This document shows positions 16,132 through 26,945 of a DNA stretch of 64,000 bases, piece by piece. Under the pieces are notes generated by a model. The model was not told where the DNA came from and ran no database searches. It saw only the letters and a program-made list of their open reading frames with translations. Source of the DNA: Hypericibacter terrae (GTDB taxonomy: Bacteria; Pseudomonadota; Alphaproteobacteria; Dongiales; Dongiaceae); the NCBI RefSeq assembly GCF_008728855.1, contig NZ_CP042906.1:620001-684000 (forward strand), read 5' to 3'. The translations under genes were made by a program, and so were the position numbers. The first letter of the stretch is position 1; the number at the start of each line of letters is the position of its first letter.

Positions 16132-16911
16132 CTAGTAGCTGGGTTTCCGCTTCTCGCGAAAGGCCTTGAGACCTTCCGCCAGATCGCGGCTCTCGAGATG
16201 CGTTTGGAAGGCCTCCAGCTCCAGCCGCAGCCCTTCCTTGATGCGGGCCTCGAACGGAGCCCGAGCCAGGGCTTTCATATGCTTCAGCACCTGCGGGCTC
16301 TGCCGGCTGTATTGCTGCGCGATTTCCATCGCCCTGTCGAGCAGCCGGTCGGCGGCGACCACCTCGTTCACCAGTCCCCATTCCTGCAACTTGGCGGCGG
16401 GGAAGAGTTCCGCGCTATAGAGCAGATGCGCCGCCCGGTTGGCGGGCATCTTGACGAACAGGCGAACCGAGGATCCCGCGGCCGGCACGATCGCATATTT
16501 CGCATGGCCGTCGCCGATCATCGCCTGCTCGGACGCCAGCACGACGTCGCAGCAGAGGACGAGCTCCAATCCGCCGGCGACCGCGACGCCATTGACCGCC
16601 GCGATGACGGGGAAGGGCAACTGCTCCACTTTGTTGAGGACCCCTTGATTGTATTTCAGGGTGGCCAGCAGCGATTTCGGATCCTCGTCGAGCTTCTGGC
16701 CGAACTGGAGGAGATCGCCACCGGCCGAGAAGGCCTTGCCGGCGCCCGTGACGATGGCCGCCCTTATGGAGCCATCCGCCGCCAATTCGTCCAGGACCCT
16801 ATCGAGGCCACCGACGGCCTCGTCGGACATGGCGTTCAGCGACGCGGGACGGTTGAGTGTGATGGTGGCGACAGGACCGGAACGGCTCAGGGTGACAGGG
16901 TTCGACGTCAT
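16132..16911 (-). CDS. Enoyl-CoA hydratase/isomerase family protein
   Basis: A 259-aa crotonase-fold protein. Visible are the ITLNRP opening strand, the first oxyanion-hole segment (GAGKAFSAGGDL) and the second (AAVNGVAVAGGLELVLCCDVVLAS). The usual hydratase glutamates near helices 4-5 are only partly recognisable (MIGDGHAKYAIVP), so hydratase, isomerase or hydratase/lyase activity are all possible. It sits between an acyl-CoA synthetase gene and a 3-hydroxyacyl-CoA dehydrogenase gene and should supply the hydration step of a short beta-oxidation-like sequence. Confidence 0.88.
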   Translation of the reverse strand: MTSNPVTLSRSGPVATITLNRPASLNAMSDEAVGGLDRVLDELAADGSIRAAIVTGAGKAFSAGGDLLQFGQKLDEDPKSLLATLKYNQGVLNKVEQLPFPVIAAVNGVAVAGGLELVLCCDVVLASEQAMIGDGHAKYAIVPAAGSSVRLFVKMPANRAAHLLYSAELFPAAKLQEWGLVNEVVAADRLLDRAMEIAQQYSRQSPQVLKHMKALARAPFEARIKEGLRLELEAFQTHLESRDLAEGLKAFREKRKPSY

Positions 16912-16914
16912 GTT

Positions 16915-18809
16915 TCAGGACCGGGCGATGACGGTATAGCGCTGCGGCAACGGCTCCAGCGCATCCTTCAATTTCTGGAGGGAATTGGAGTCGGTTGCCT
17001 GGATCTCGACCCGCACGACGGTGTTCAGCTTCTCGTCCCTGGCGACGGCAACGGTGGGGGTGATCGAGGCGCCGAAGATTTGCTCGGCTTCCATCCGCAC
17101 CTTCTCGATGATGGCACGATCTCTCAGGTCGCCCTTGGTGATCTTTCCGACAGCCGTCATCGGCAGGGCATCGATCAGGAAGACGCGCCGGGGCTTCGCC
17201 GGCGGCTCGGCGACATGCGCCTCCAGATGGCGCTGAAGTTCGCCGGCATCGAGCCGGGCGCCCGGCGCCGCCACCGCGAAGAGAACCGGGACCTCGCCCG
17301 CATAGGCGTCCGGCATCCCGACCGCGGCGCTGATCTGAACGCCGGGAAACTCGTTGGCCACGTCCTCGATATCGGCGGGATTGATGTTGTGGCCGCTGCG
17401 GACGATGAGGTCCTTCTCCCGGCCCGTCAGCACCAGCCTCTGATCCGCGGTCAGATAGCCGACATCGCCGGTGATGAGCCAGCCATCCGGGCTCCAGGCG
17501 CCTTGATTATGCTTGGGGTCGAGGTAGCCGGGAAAGACCTGGGGTCCCTTGACCAGCACCAGGCCGCTCGTCAAAGGCGGGCAGGCCGCGCCGCGATGGC
17601 TGGGATCGAGGCTGGCGATCCGTGTCTGGGCGAAGGGCGCCCGGAATCCGACGCTGCCTTGGAGCGGCGTTCCCCGGCCCGGATTGAAGGCGATCGCCGC
17701 CGCCGTCTCGGTCATGCCGTAGGTTTCGAAGAGCCGGATGCCCGTCTGCTCGACGAAGCGTTCGCTCACGGCCTTGGGGCAGACCGCACCGCCCGTCACG
17801 CCCATCCGAACGGAGGAGATGTCGGCGTCCGCGATCGGCGTGTCCGTGAGCGTCGCGATCGAGGTCGGCACGCCGCCGACGATCGTGATGCGGAAGGCCT
17901 CGACGATCCTCCAATAGCTGCGGACCGCCTCCCGGTCCCTCAGGCCGTAAGGAGAGGGAATGACGATATGGCCGCCGGCGGCCAGGACCGAAAGGCCGCT
18001 GGTGATGGTGCCGCCCACATGGAACAGCGGGAACCCGTCGATCACGGCGTCGGTTTCGTCGAAGCCGTGAACCTGGGCGAAGCTCCAGGCCGCGTGGATC
18101 TGGTTGCCATGGGTCAGGCGCACGAGCTTCGGCCGTCCCGTCGTGCCGCCGGTATGGAAGAGCGCGCAGACCGTCTCCCGCGAGGCCCGCGCCTCGAACT
18201 CCAGCGCATCGTCCCGGTGCCGGCTCGCCATCTCGGCAAAGTCGAGCATAGGCCGGACACCGGCTCCCGCCCGGCCCAGCACCACGACATGGCGGAGCGA
18301 GGTCGTCCGCTCGATGACGGTCTGCGCCTTCTGCCAGATCGCCGCATCGGCATCGGGAGGCGTCAGGACCAGGACGGTGGCGTTCTCCGCGGTCAGCAGG
18401 TCGGCGATGACCTCGGCGTTCAGCAGATAGTTGATCGTGCTGGCGACGCCCGCGATCTGGGCGCCGAGGAGGGTCTCCATCATGCCCTCGACGACGGGCC
18501 CGAGGAACGCGACGGTGCCGCCGTCCTTTCCGCCGGTAAGGCCGCGAAAGAGGTTCGCCGCCCGGACGACGCGCCGATGGAGATCCCGATGCGAGAGGGT
18601 CAGCGAGCGGCCGGCATATCCCCCCGCCGGAATCGTGGTGAGGGCGGGGCGGTCGGGATGCAGCGCCGCCGTCGCGCGCAGCAGGTCGAGCAGCGTGCGA
18701 GCCGGGATCAGCTCGTCATAGGGGAGGGCTTCCAGCGCCTCGATATCCGCGATCGAGAGAACATCGCGGGTCGCCCGCGTCGTCTTCGGGGAGTTCGCGC
18801 CCGGCGACA

Positions 18810-18810
<1 letters not shown>
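16915..18810 (-). CDS. Acyl-CoA synthetase (AMP-binding)
   Basis: A 631-aa long-form acyl-CoA ligase. It carries A3 LFHTGGTTGRPK, A5 ETYGMTETAAA, A7 GWLITGDVGYL, A8 GREKDLIVRSGHNINPADIED and the A10 Lys in TAVGKITKGDLRD. The extra N-terminal 60 residues (PYDELIPARTLLDLLRATA) resemble ligases for bulky side-chain acids rather than acetate. ATG 18810 shares a base with the stop of the ATPase gene before it, so a transporter and an activating enzyme are directly coupled: uptake is probably followed by CoA-trapping. Its stop is 3 bp before the hydratase start. Confidence 0.9.
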
Positions 18811-20302
<1,492 letters not shown>

Positions 20303-20306
<4 letters not shown>

Positions 20307-21397
20307 GGCCTGACCGCCCGCCTGCCGGGTGCAGGCTCCAGCCTGACGACGACGCCATTTCCTCGCGATGCCGCATAGAGGCCGTTGTCGTGCCAGAGCG
20401 CGCCCACGATGCCATGGGTCGCTCCATCGGCGCGGCTCTGGAAGCTCTCGAGGGGAAGGCAGTTCTCGTCCATCCGGACGACCATCCCGAAGGACAGGGT
20501 CGGCGCCCAGGGCTTCAATATGCCCAGATGCTTCACGCCGCCGCCCTGCAGGGGCTCGTAGAAGGACTGGCCGGCCCGATAGGTCGGCGCCACCCAGTAG
20601 CGGGGCTCGACCTCGGCCAGCATCTGCCGCTTGTAGGCGGGCTCGCGCAGAATGAACTCGACGAGCTGGCTGCGCGGCGCGAAGACCGACAGCAGGTAGC
20701 CCTGCCCGCCGTCGCGGGCGATCCGGCCGGGATATCCCGGAAGGTCGCCCAGCGGCACGTCGCGCAGCGTTCCCGTCGATCGGTCCAGGCGGATGACGCG
20801 GTGCCTCCAGCTTTCGGAGACGATCAGCGTCTCCCGGTCGGCGGCGATGCCGGCGGGGAATGCCAGTCGGTCGGCGATCCGGCGGCGCTTTCCCGAAGCG
20901 GGCTCCAGCAGCCAGACGGAGCCCGACGCATTGCGCTCCATGAGATCCCGCTGCCATTCGGAGGGGCCGTTCGATGCCGAGCCGTGGCAGACATAGAGCT
21001 TGTCCTCGGCTCCGGCGATCGCGACCGGGCAGCGCGCTTCGGGCTCGGGGTCGAACCTCGCGCCGTCGAACCGGCCGCCGACGATGCTGACGGCCCCGTT
21101 CTCCAGCCCGACGGCAATGCCGCCTCCCATCTCGCCCAGGCAGGAGACAGCCGCCTCGGCTTTGTGGACCAGCGACCAGGCGCCGCCGGTGTCGAGCCGC
21201 CGGATCTCGTCGGCGCTGGCGACCAGCAGGCCGTCGGGGCCCGCGATGATCGCGCTCGGATGGTCGATGGCGATGCGCTGGGGGGCTTCGTCCAGCTTGC
21301 GGTTCGGCCGGAATGCGCCATCGAGGGCGGGGACCGTGATGGCGCTCTCGCCGCGTCCCAGGACGGCATCCAGGATCCGGGTGAAGCCGAGGTTCAT
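20303..21397 (-). CDS. Strictosidine-synthase-like/SMP-30 beta-propeller protein
   Basis: A 364-aa six-bladed propeller of the SMP-30/strictosidine-synthase superfamily. Blade strands recur (HPSAIIAGPDGLLVASADEIRRL; FPAGIAADRETLIVSESWRHRVIRL; LPGYPGRIARDGG). The VSESWRHRVIRLD and GDLPGYPGRI segments are those of plant strictosidine synthase and mammalian APMAP. No signal peptide is seen, so it is likely cytoplasmic. Enzymes of this fold are metal-dependent lactonases or esterases. A related domain is fused to the permease encoded just upstream. ATG 21397 overlaps the permease stop (ATGA); TTG at 21409 is an alternative start. Confidence 0.82.
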
Positions 21398-23514
21398 CCA
21401 CGCCCCCAATAGGAGGCGGGGCCTGTCCAGCTCGGGTCGAAGCCCTCGAGCGGCAGCCTGCCGATACGGTTGTTGAGGATGCCGCCGATATAGAGATGCC
21501 CCTTATGCTCCCGCATCGAGGTGATCATCGGATGGTTCTCGCCGCCGAGATCCCACATCACGTCCAGGATCGTTCCCTTCTCGTCGAAGCGGATGACGCA
21601 GCCCGTATTGATGTTCGGGAACAGCCACTCGTCGGGCGCCACCCGGCGCGCCATCCGCCGGCGGAAGCCCGGCATCCTCAGCGCCAGATCGAGGGAGGGC
21701 GTGCGCATTCCCACCAGGGCCAGCCAATAGCTGCCGTCCGACGCGCGGTTGATGTTGTCGGGATAGCCGGGGAGGTTGGGGATCACCGGCTCGACCGTGC
21801 CGGCCTTCGGGCCGTCGAAGTAGTAGCGGCTCACCCGGCACCCCCAGGTCTCGGCGAACAGGAAGGAGACGCCGTCATGCGTCATGCAGATCCCGTTCGG
21901 AAAGATCAGGTTGCGCAGCACGGTGCGCGTGGTGTTGCTGTTCGGATCGTAGCAGACGATCCGGCCGTTGCCTCGCGATTCGAGGCAATCTACCGGCCAT
22001 TCATGCATCTCGTAGCGGATCGTCGCTTCGCTGAAGAAGACGCGGCCGTCGGGCGCGATGTCGAGATCGTCGGCCAGCTTCAGGCGCGAATCGTCGATGA
22101 CCGAGAACCGCGTCCGGTTGGTCTCGTCCGTCAGCTTGGCGACCTGGCGGTCCTTGCCGATGCGATAGAGCCCCATGCCGCCGATGCAGCAGAGAAGCGC
22201 GCCATCCTTCGCGAAGGCCATGCCGAGCGGCCGCCCGCCGACATGGGCGAACACTTCCTGGCGCCGATAGTCGGGCGCGAGGAACCGGACGATGTCGCCG
22301 GTGCGGGTGCCGGCATAGATGTGATCCTCCTCGTCGAGGATGACGTCCTCCGGCCCGTCGATCTCGCCCAGCCCGATCGGGGACACGCCGCGCAGCTTGT
22401 CGTTCAGCGCATAAGGCGAGGAGGAATTCCGGGCCGTGCCCAGGGTCGCAGGCAGGCTCTGGTAGGTCGGCGAGACATAGACCTTGGCCAGCACCTTGTG
22501 GCGGTTCTTGAGCCAGCGCACATCGATCGCGACCGCGGCCAGCAGGATCAGCCCCTGAACGAGCGAGCTGGCGCCGCTGGGGACCCCCAGCCGCACGAGC
22601 CCGTTGATCAGGATCATGATGATGATGGCGCCGAACACGGCCTTGGCCACGGAGCCGCGGCCGCCGCCGAGGCTGTTCCCGCCCAGGACCGCCGCGGTCA
22701 GGGCCGTGATCTCCATGCCGAGGCCGGTATCGGAGCCGGCGCCGCCGAGCCTCGCCGCGAACAGGAAGCCCGCGAGCGCCACCAGCGTGCCCGAGGCGAC
22801 ATAGGCGAGACAGATCGTGCGCCGCACCGGGATGCCGACATTGTAAGCGGAGCGGCGCATGCCGCCCACGGCCATGAGCTGCCAGCCGGGCCGGGTCCGG
22901 CTGAGCACGATATGGGTGAGGAGCGCGATCACGATGAAGAGCGCGAAGCTGAACGGGATGTCGAGCACCGTTCCGTCGCCGAGAAAGTCCCACAGATCGG
23001 AATCGATGAATCCCCCGGAGATCCGCACGGCCAGCTGGAGCAGCAGCATGTCCACGACCGCCCGCACGATGATCAGCGTGACCAGCGTCGTCAGGAAGGC
23101 GCGCAGACGCAGATAGCCGACCAGGATGCCGTTCACGAGCCCGACCAGGGCACCGACGGCCAGGGTCAGAATGAACGCGACCCCGAGCGGCAGCTCATAG
23201 ACGTTCAGGAGCGCCAGGGCCGTGATGTTCGCGAGCGCGAAGTTCGAGCCGACACTCAGATCGATGCCGCCCGCCAGCATGACGATCGTCATCGCGATCA
23301 CGACCAGCCCGAACTCCCCCAATTGCCGCGTCAGCGTGGTGAGACCGCCCAGGCTGAAGAAGCCCGGCATCAGATAGCTGAAGCCGGCGACCACGATGAT
23401 CAGGACGAAGAACGGTATGGCGTTGTCGATCCAGCGCTTAGCCAGAATCTCGCCGACGACGTGATCGGGAATCAGCCTGTAACGCCAATAGGTGACGGGC
23501 TCGGCGAGGGACAT
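21394..23514 (-). CDS. CUT2 ABC permease fused to a strictosidine-synthase-like beta-propeller
   Basis: A 706-aa two-part protein. Residues about 1-330 are a complete RbsC/AraH-type permease with many hydrophobic helices, the motif LAGGIDLSVGSNFALANI and the helix-loop GMEITALTAAVLGGNSLGGG. Residues about 350-706 are a beta-propeller with the APMAP/strictosidine-synthase hallmarks ETWGCRVSRYY and NLPGYPDNIN. No stop or frameshift separates them, and the linker (LKNRHKVLAKVYVSPTYQ) is ordinary coding sequence. The permease C terminus is normally cytoplasmic, so the propeller would sit under the channel on the inner face and could hydrolyse cargo on entry. ATG 23514 is preferred; GTG 23550 lacks a ribosome-binding site. 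Confidence 0.88.
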   Translation of the reverse strand: MSLAEPVTYWRYRLIPDHVVGEILAKRWIDNAIPFFVLIIVVAGFSYLMPGFFSLGGLTTLTRQLGEFGLVVIAMTIVMLAGGIDLSVGSNFALANITALALLNVYELPLGVAFILTLAVGALVGLVNGILVGYLRLRAFLTTLVTLIIVRAVVDMLLLQLAVRISGGFIDSDLWDFLGDGTVLDIPFSFALFIVIALLTHIVLSRTRPGWQLMAVGGMRRSAYNVGIPVRRTICLAYVASGTLVALAGFLFAARLGGAGSDTGLGMEITALTAAVLGGNSLGGGRGSVAKAVFGAIIIMILINGLVRLGVPSGASSLVQGLILLAAVAIDVRWLKNRHKVLAKVYVSPTYQSLPATLGTARNSSSPYALNDKLRGVSPIGLGEIDGPEDVILDEEDHIYAGTRTGDIVRFLAPDYRRQEVFAHVGGRPLGMAFAKDGALLCCIGGMGLYRIGKDRQVAKLTDETNRTRFSVIDDSRLKLADDLDIAPDGRVFFSEATIRYEMHEWPVDCLESRGNGRIVCYDPNSNTTRTVLRNLIFPNGICMTHDGVSFLFAETWGCRVSRYYFDGPKAGTVEPVIPNLPGYPDNINRASDGSYWLALVGMRTPSLDLALRMPGFRRRMARRVAPDEWLFPNINTGCVIRFDEKGTILDVMWDLGGENHPMITSMREHKGHLYIGGILNNRIGRLPLEGFDPSWTGPASYWGRG

Positions 23515-23550
23515 ATCGGGCTCGCGATCAATCAAGGGGGCCGCAGGCAC

Positions 23551-23582
23551 CGGCGGGGCCCGCTTGTCGCGGGCTCCCGCCG
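23551..23582 (-). terminator. GC-rich hairpin between binding-protein and fused-permease genes
   Basis: 13-bp stem interrupted by one bulged base: CGGCGGG-GCCCGC pairs with GCGGGC-T-CCCGCCG around a 5-base loop. No T-run follows on the minus strand. As in the peptide/opine operon at 6.9 kb it lies just after the binding-protein gene, which fits mRNA processing or stabilisation to raise binding-protein yield. Confidence 0.65.
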
Positions 23583-23598
23583 GGCGCCACCGGGAAGG

Positions 23599-24594
23599 TT
23601 ACGGCTTGGCCTCGAGCGACCAGCAGGAGCCGGGCTTCATCGTGTCCTTGGTCAGGATGGTGAGCGGGGTGAACAGCGTCGTGTGCGTCTCGCCCGGCTT
23701 CGGCTTGTTCTGCAGCAGGCTCTTGATCATGTCGGCCATGTCGCGCGCCTGGCTCGGCACGTGATAGACGACGACCTCGCTGAAGAGGCCCTTGTCCAGA
23801 TTGTCGCAAGCCGCCTGGTTGCCGCCGCCCTGCGTGATCAGATAGACGTTCTTGCCGGATTCCTTGATGGCGGAGGCGGTTCCGACATCCATCACGTCCC
23901 AGAAGCCGACGGCGCCGCAAAGGTCGGGGTTCTGCTGCAGGGCGGTCGCCATGATGGTGCGGGCCTTGGTGGCATCCCAGTCGGCGGCCTGGTTCGACAC
24001 CACCTTGATCTCGGGATGCTTGGACAGGACGTTGTCGATCCCCTTCATCTGATAGGCGCTCGCCGCGGCCGTCAGCACGCCTTGCGTGATCGAGACCTTC
24101 CCGCTGCCGCCATTGGCCGGCGAGCATTTCTCCACCAGGCGGTTGCCGAGATACTCGCCCATGCCGACATAGTCGGCGCCGATGAAGGCGTCGGTCGAAT
24201 AGCTCGAGCGCATATTGACCTGGACGACATAGATGCCTGCCTGCTCGGCCTTTTTCAGCAGCTTCGCGTAGGACTGGACGTCGGGATTATGCACGACGAT
24301 GACGTCCGGCTTCTCCTCGATCAGCGAGGTGATGGCCTGTGCGCCCGCGTCGGTGCTCCAGTTCGGATCGCGGACCTCGAACTTGATGCCCAGGGGTTCG
24401 AGATACTGGCGCAGGCCGGCGGCCCAGCCCTCGGTCAGGTCGAAGCCCATCGCGACCGGAACATAGGCGACCGTCTTGCCCTTGAACGCGTCGTAATAGG
24501 AGGCACGCGCCGGATCGTCGATACCCTCGGCATGCACCGCGCTGCCGACGAACCCGATCGCTGCCGCCAGCAGCAATGCTTTCATGCGTCTCAT
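23599..24594 (-). CDS. Sugar-type ABC transporter substrate-binding protein (RbsB-like)
   Basis: A 331-aa periplasmic-binding protein of the type I (RbsB) fold. A cleavable signal peptide (MRRMKALLLAAAIGFVGSAVHA, cut before EGIDD) is followed by the two-lobe domain: TVAYVPVAMGFDLTEGW, the hinge region KPDVIVVHNPDVQSY and late ITQGGGNQAACDNL. Members bind sugars, polyols, autoinducer-2 or, in several alphaproteobacteria, aromatic and other acids. Given the CoA ligase in the operon, a carboxylic acid or lactone is plausible. AGGGAG at good spacing supports ATG 24594. Confidence 0.92.
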   Translation of the reverse strand: MRRMKALLLAAAIGFVGSAVHAEGIDDPARASYYDAFKGKTVAYVPVAMGFDLTEGWAAGLRQYLEPLGIKFEVRDPNWSTDAGAQAITSLIEEKPDVIVVHNPDVQSYAKLLKKAEQAGIYVVQVNMRSSYSTDAFIGADYVGMGEYLGNRLVEKCSPANGGSGKVSITQGVLTAAASAYQMKGIDNVLSKHPEIKVVSNQAADWDATKARTIMATALQQNPDLCGAVGFWDVMDVGTASAIKESGKNVYLITQGGGNQAACDNLDKGLFSEVVVYHVPSQARDMADMIKSLLQNKPKPGETHTTLFTPLTILTKDTMKPGSCWSLEAKP

Positions 24595-24642
24595 GGTTTT
24601 TCTCCCTGGTAGAATGCTTATTGGTTGCTTGGTGTCGTCTTG

Positions 24643-25617
24643 TCAGATGTCGCCTTGTTGAGCCGTCTGCTCGTCGCGCGGATTGATGATGGTGTCGGCG
24701 ACGATCGCGGCGAGCAGGATGACGCTCTTGATCACGTTCTGGACGGTGTATTGGATGTTCATGATCGTCATCCCGTTGATCAGGATGCCGATGAGGAGCG
24801 TGCCGACGATGACGTTGCGGATTCCGCCCCGGCCGCCCGAGAGGCCGATCCCGCCCAGCACCACGACCAGGATGATGTCGTAGACGAAGGTCGAGATGGC
24901 GATGCGGGTGTTCATGCTGGCGACCGACGTCACCGTGACGAGCCCGGCGAGAAAACCCACCAGGGCCGAAAGCGCATACTGCATCACGACGATCGGACGC
25001 ACCGGCAGCCCGGTGATCCGCGAGGTCAGCGGATTGTCGCCGATCGCGCGGATGAAGCGGCCCGACTTGACGTAGCGGAGGAACAGGGCGGCGACCGCGC
25101 AGACGAGGGCGAAGACGATCACCGGAATCGGGATGCCTTCGATGTTCCCGGCGCCGATCCAGACGATCGGATGCGCCGCGTCGGGCAGATAGACGACGTC
25201 GAGATCGATGAGGAAGAGCCGGCCGAAGCCGTAGATCAGGATGCCCATCGCCAGCGTGGCGAAAATGGCGGGGATCTCGACATAGGCGATCAGGAACCCG
25301 GTGATGACCCCGAAGACCAGGGACATGCCCAGTCCCAGGGCGAGCCCGCCCGCCAGCGACATGCCGTTCGTGACGAGCTGGAGGGACCAGGCCAGCGACA
25401 TGGCCATGAGGGAAACGAGAGATAGGTCAATACCCCTGCCAATTACGACCAGGGCCATCGCGACGCCGAGGATTCCCAGCACCGAGACGCTGCGAACCAG
25501 CGACAGAAGGTTGTCCGGCGCGGAGAAGCCGGGGAGAAAGGCGGCAAAGGCCGCCAGCAGGACAAGCGCGAACAGAAAGACGATGCGCTCCTGCGTCAGA
25601 TTGGGGACGCGGAACAT
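24643..25617 (-). CDS. Sugar-type (CUT2) ABC transporter permease
   Basis: A 324-aa RbsC-like permease and the first gene of the operon. It has a hydrophobic N terminus (IVFLFALVLLAAFAAFLPGF), the family motif VIGRGIDLSLVSLMAMS and the IILVVVLGGIGLSGGRGG loop. It is presumably the partner of the fused permease at 21.4 kb, giving a heterodimeric channel with one ATPase. ATG 25617 is chosen for the strong GGGGGAGGAG just before it; the frame continues upstream only as non-family sequence. Confidence 0.92.
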   Translation of the reverse strand: MFRVPNLTQERIVFLFALVLLAAFAAFLPGFSAPDNLLSLVRSVSVLGILGVAMALVVIGRGIDLSLVSLMAMSLAWSLQLVTNGMSLAGGLALGLGMSLVFGVITGFLIAYVEIPAIFATLAMGILIYGFGRLFLIDLDVVYLPDAAHPIVWIGAGNIEGIPIPVIVFALVCAVAALFLRYVKSGRFIRAIGDNPLTSRITGLPVRPIVVMQYALSALVGFLAGLVTVTSVASMNTRIAISTFVYDIILVVVLGGIGLSGGRGGIRNVIVGTLLIGILINGMTIMNIQYTVQNVIKSVILLAAIVADTIINPRDEQTAQQGDI

Positions 25618-25913
25618 GGCCACTCCTCCCCCGACGGTTTGTCGGTTTACGGGTCTATGGCGTCTGGCGGCCATTTGCCGTGATCGGCGGAGTAGCACCG
25701 GCCCAAAAGAGGAATCTTGCCCCTGAGCGCAAGATTCTTGCTTGGTTGTGCACTCGAACTTTTTATTGCTGCTCCAAGGGGAAAGGCCAAGAATATGGGG
25801 CTGGGGGGACAAAAAACCTAAAAGAAACCCCCTTAAGTCTGTCGCCTCGATCCTGCCATGGCTATCGGCATCGCTCGGGGAGATGGGCCCTCGACAGACC
25901 AGGGAGGGCTACG
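25618..25913. promoter_or_regulatory. Divergent promoter region of the CUT2 operon and AraC gene
   Basis: 296 bp without a gene. It holds a perfect 9-bp inverted repeat, GAATCTTGC (25712-25720) and GCAAGATTC (25729-25737), spaced by 8 bases and followed at once by a third partial copy (ATTCTTGC). The stretch to 25830 is unusually A/T-rich for the window (CTTTTTATTGCTGC; ACAAAAAACCTAAAAG). The neighbouring AraC protein is the obvious candidate to bind there and control the importer operon. Confidence 0.55.
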
Positions 25914-26867
25914 GTGGATCTGATCTTCTCGACAGAGAGCTTGGTGCGCGCCAAGCGCTACGCCGCGTGGCGCGACGCGATCTGCGACGTGTATGTCCAT
26001 GTCGATGTCCAGGCCGAGGACCCGTCCGACTATGAAGGGTTCATCCGCGAGGCGCAGTTCGGGGCCGTGACGGTGACCGACATCCTGCTGTCGCATCAGC
26101 AGATATCGCGGCGGCGCTCACATCTGGCGAAGCTCGACAAGGATTGCTACTACGTCCAGTTCATCCAGACCGGCAACATCAATGTTCTCCAGTCGGGCGC
26201 CACGCTCTCGACCAATGCCGGAACGGGCGCGCTGTTCTGCGCCTCCGAGCCCTACGATCTTCAGTGCCAGGGCAAGATTCGATCCTATTATCTCGAGATT
26301 CCGCGAGAGGATTTCGCCTCGCGCTTTGCCAAGGATCGGATTCCGCTCTCGGCGACCCTGAGCACCGGCCGGGGCCTGGGCCGGATCGCGGTCGAGTTCT
26401 GCTCGATGCTGGCGTCCCAGGGGGCCTCGCTCGACGCCCCCGTCCGCGCGCGCCTGGGCGACGAGCTGATGGATGTTCTGGCGCTGGCCTTCGATTCGGT
26501 CCAGGGCGAAGAGCCGCTCTCGGACCAGGCCGTGCAGAAGGCACGGCTTCGTTCCGTCAAGGCGTGGATCGAGGATCATCTCTGCGAGCCCGACCTGTCG
26601 CTCGAGGCCATCGCCAAGGGCAACGCGATCTCGTTGCGCTATCTCCACTCGCTCTTCACGCTCGAGGGAACATCCGTCTCCCACTGGGTCTGGAACCGGC
26701 GGCTGGAGTGCAGCTATGACATGCTGCTCAACAGCAACCATGACGCGCACACGCTGACGGAGATTGCCTATCGGGTCGGCTTCAACAGCTCGTCCCATTT
26801 CAGCACCGCGTTCCGCCGCAAGTTCGGCGTAAGGCCGTCCGACGTGAAGCGTGGGAATTCGGTATGA
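25914..26867 (+). CDS. AraC-family transcriptional regulator
   Basis: A 317-aa regulator. The N-terminal half (1-200) is an AraC-binding-like cupin domain with the ISRRRSHLAKLDKDCYYVQFIQTG segment. The C-terminal double helix-turn-helix (about 215-315) has VKAWIEDHLCEPDLSLEAIAKG and LTEIAYRVGFNSSSHFSTAFRRKFGVRPSD, the second being the canonical AraC motif. GTG 25914 is preceded by AGGGAGGG at 6-base spacing; upstream in-frame sequence is not conserved. It is divergent from the importer/CoA operon and probably its activator in response to the imported compound. Confidence 0.9.
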   Translation: MDLIFSTESLVRAKRYAAWRDAICDVYVHVDVQAEDPSDYEGFIREAQFGAVTVTDILLSHQQISRRRSHLAKLDKDCYYVQFIQTGNINVLQSGATLSTNAGTGALFCASEPYDLQCQGKIRSYYLEIPREDFASRFAKDRIPLSATLSTGRGLGRIAVEFCSMLASQGASLDAPVRARLGDELMDVLALAFDSVQGEEPLSDQAVQKARLRSVKAWIEDHLCEPDLSLEAIAKGNAISLRYLHSLFTLEGTSVSHWVWNRRLECSYDMLLNSNHDAHTLTEIAYRVGFNSSSHFSTAFRRKFGVRPSDVKRGNSV

Positions 26868-26906
26868 TCGGCGGTGGCGGAAAGGCGATAGCGGCTGCGC
26901 CATCTA

Positions 26907-26935
26907 ATCCCCTCCCCCCTTGCGGGGGAGGGGAT
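26907..26935. repeat. GC-rich palindromic repeat, copy 5
   Basis: Perfect 12-bp arms (ATCCCCTCCCCC) around CTTGC. It lies between the convergent AraC and DMT-transporter genes and may serve as a bidirectional terminator. It carries the TTGCGGG core of the family. Confidence 0.7.
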
Positions 26936-26945
26936 AGTGAAGGCC

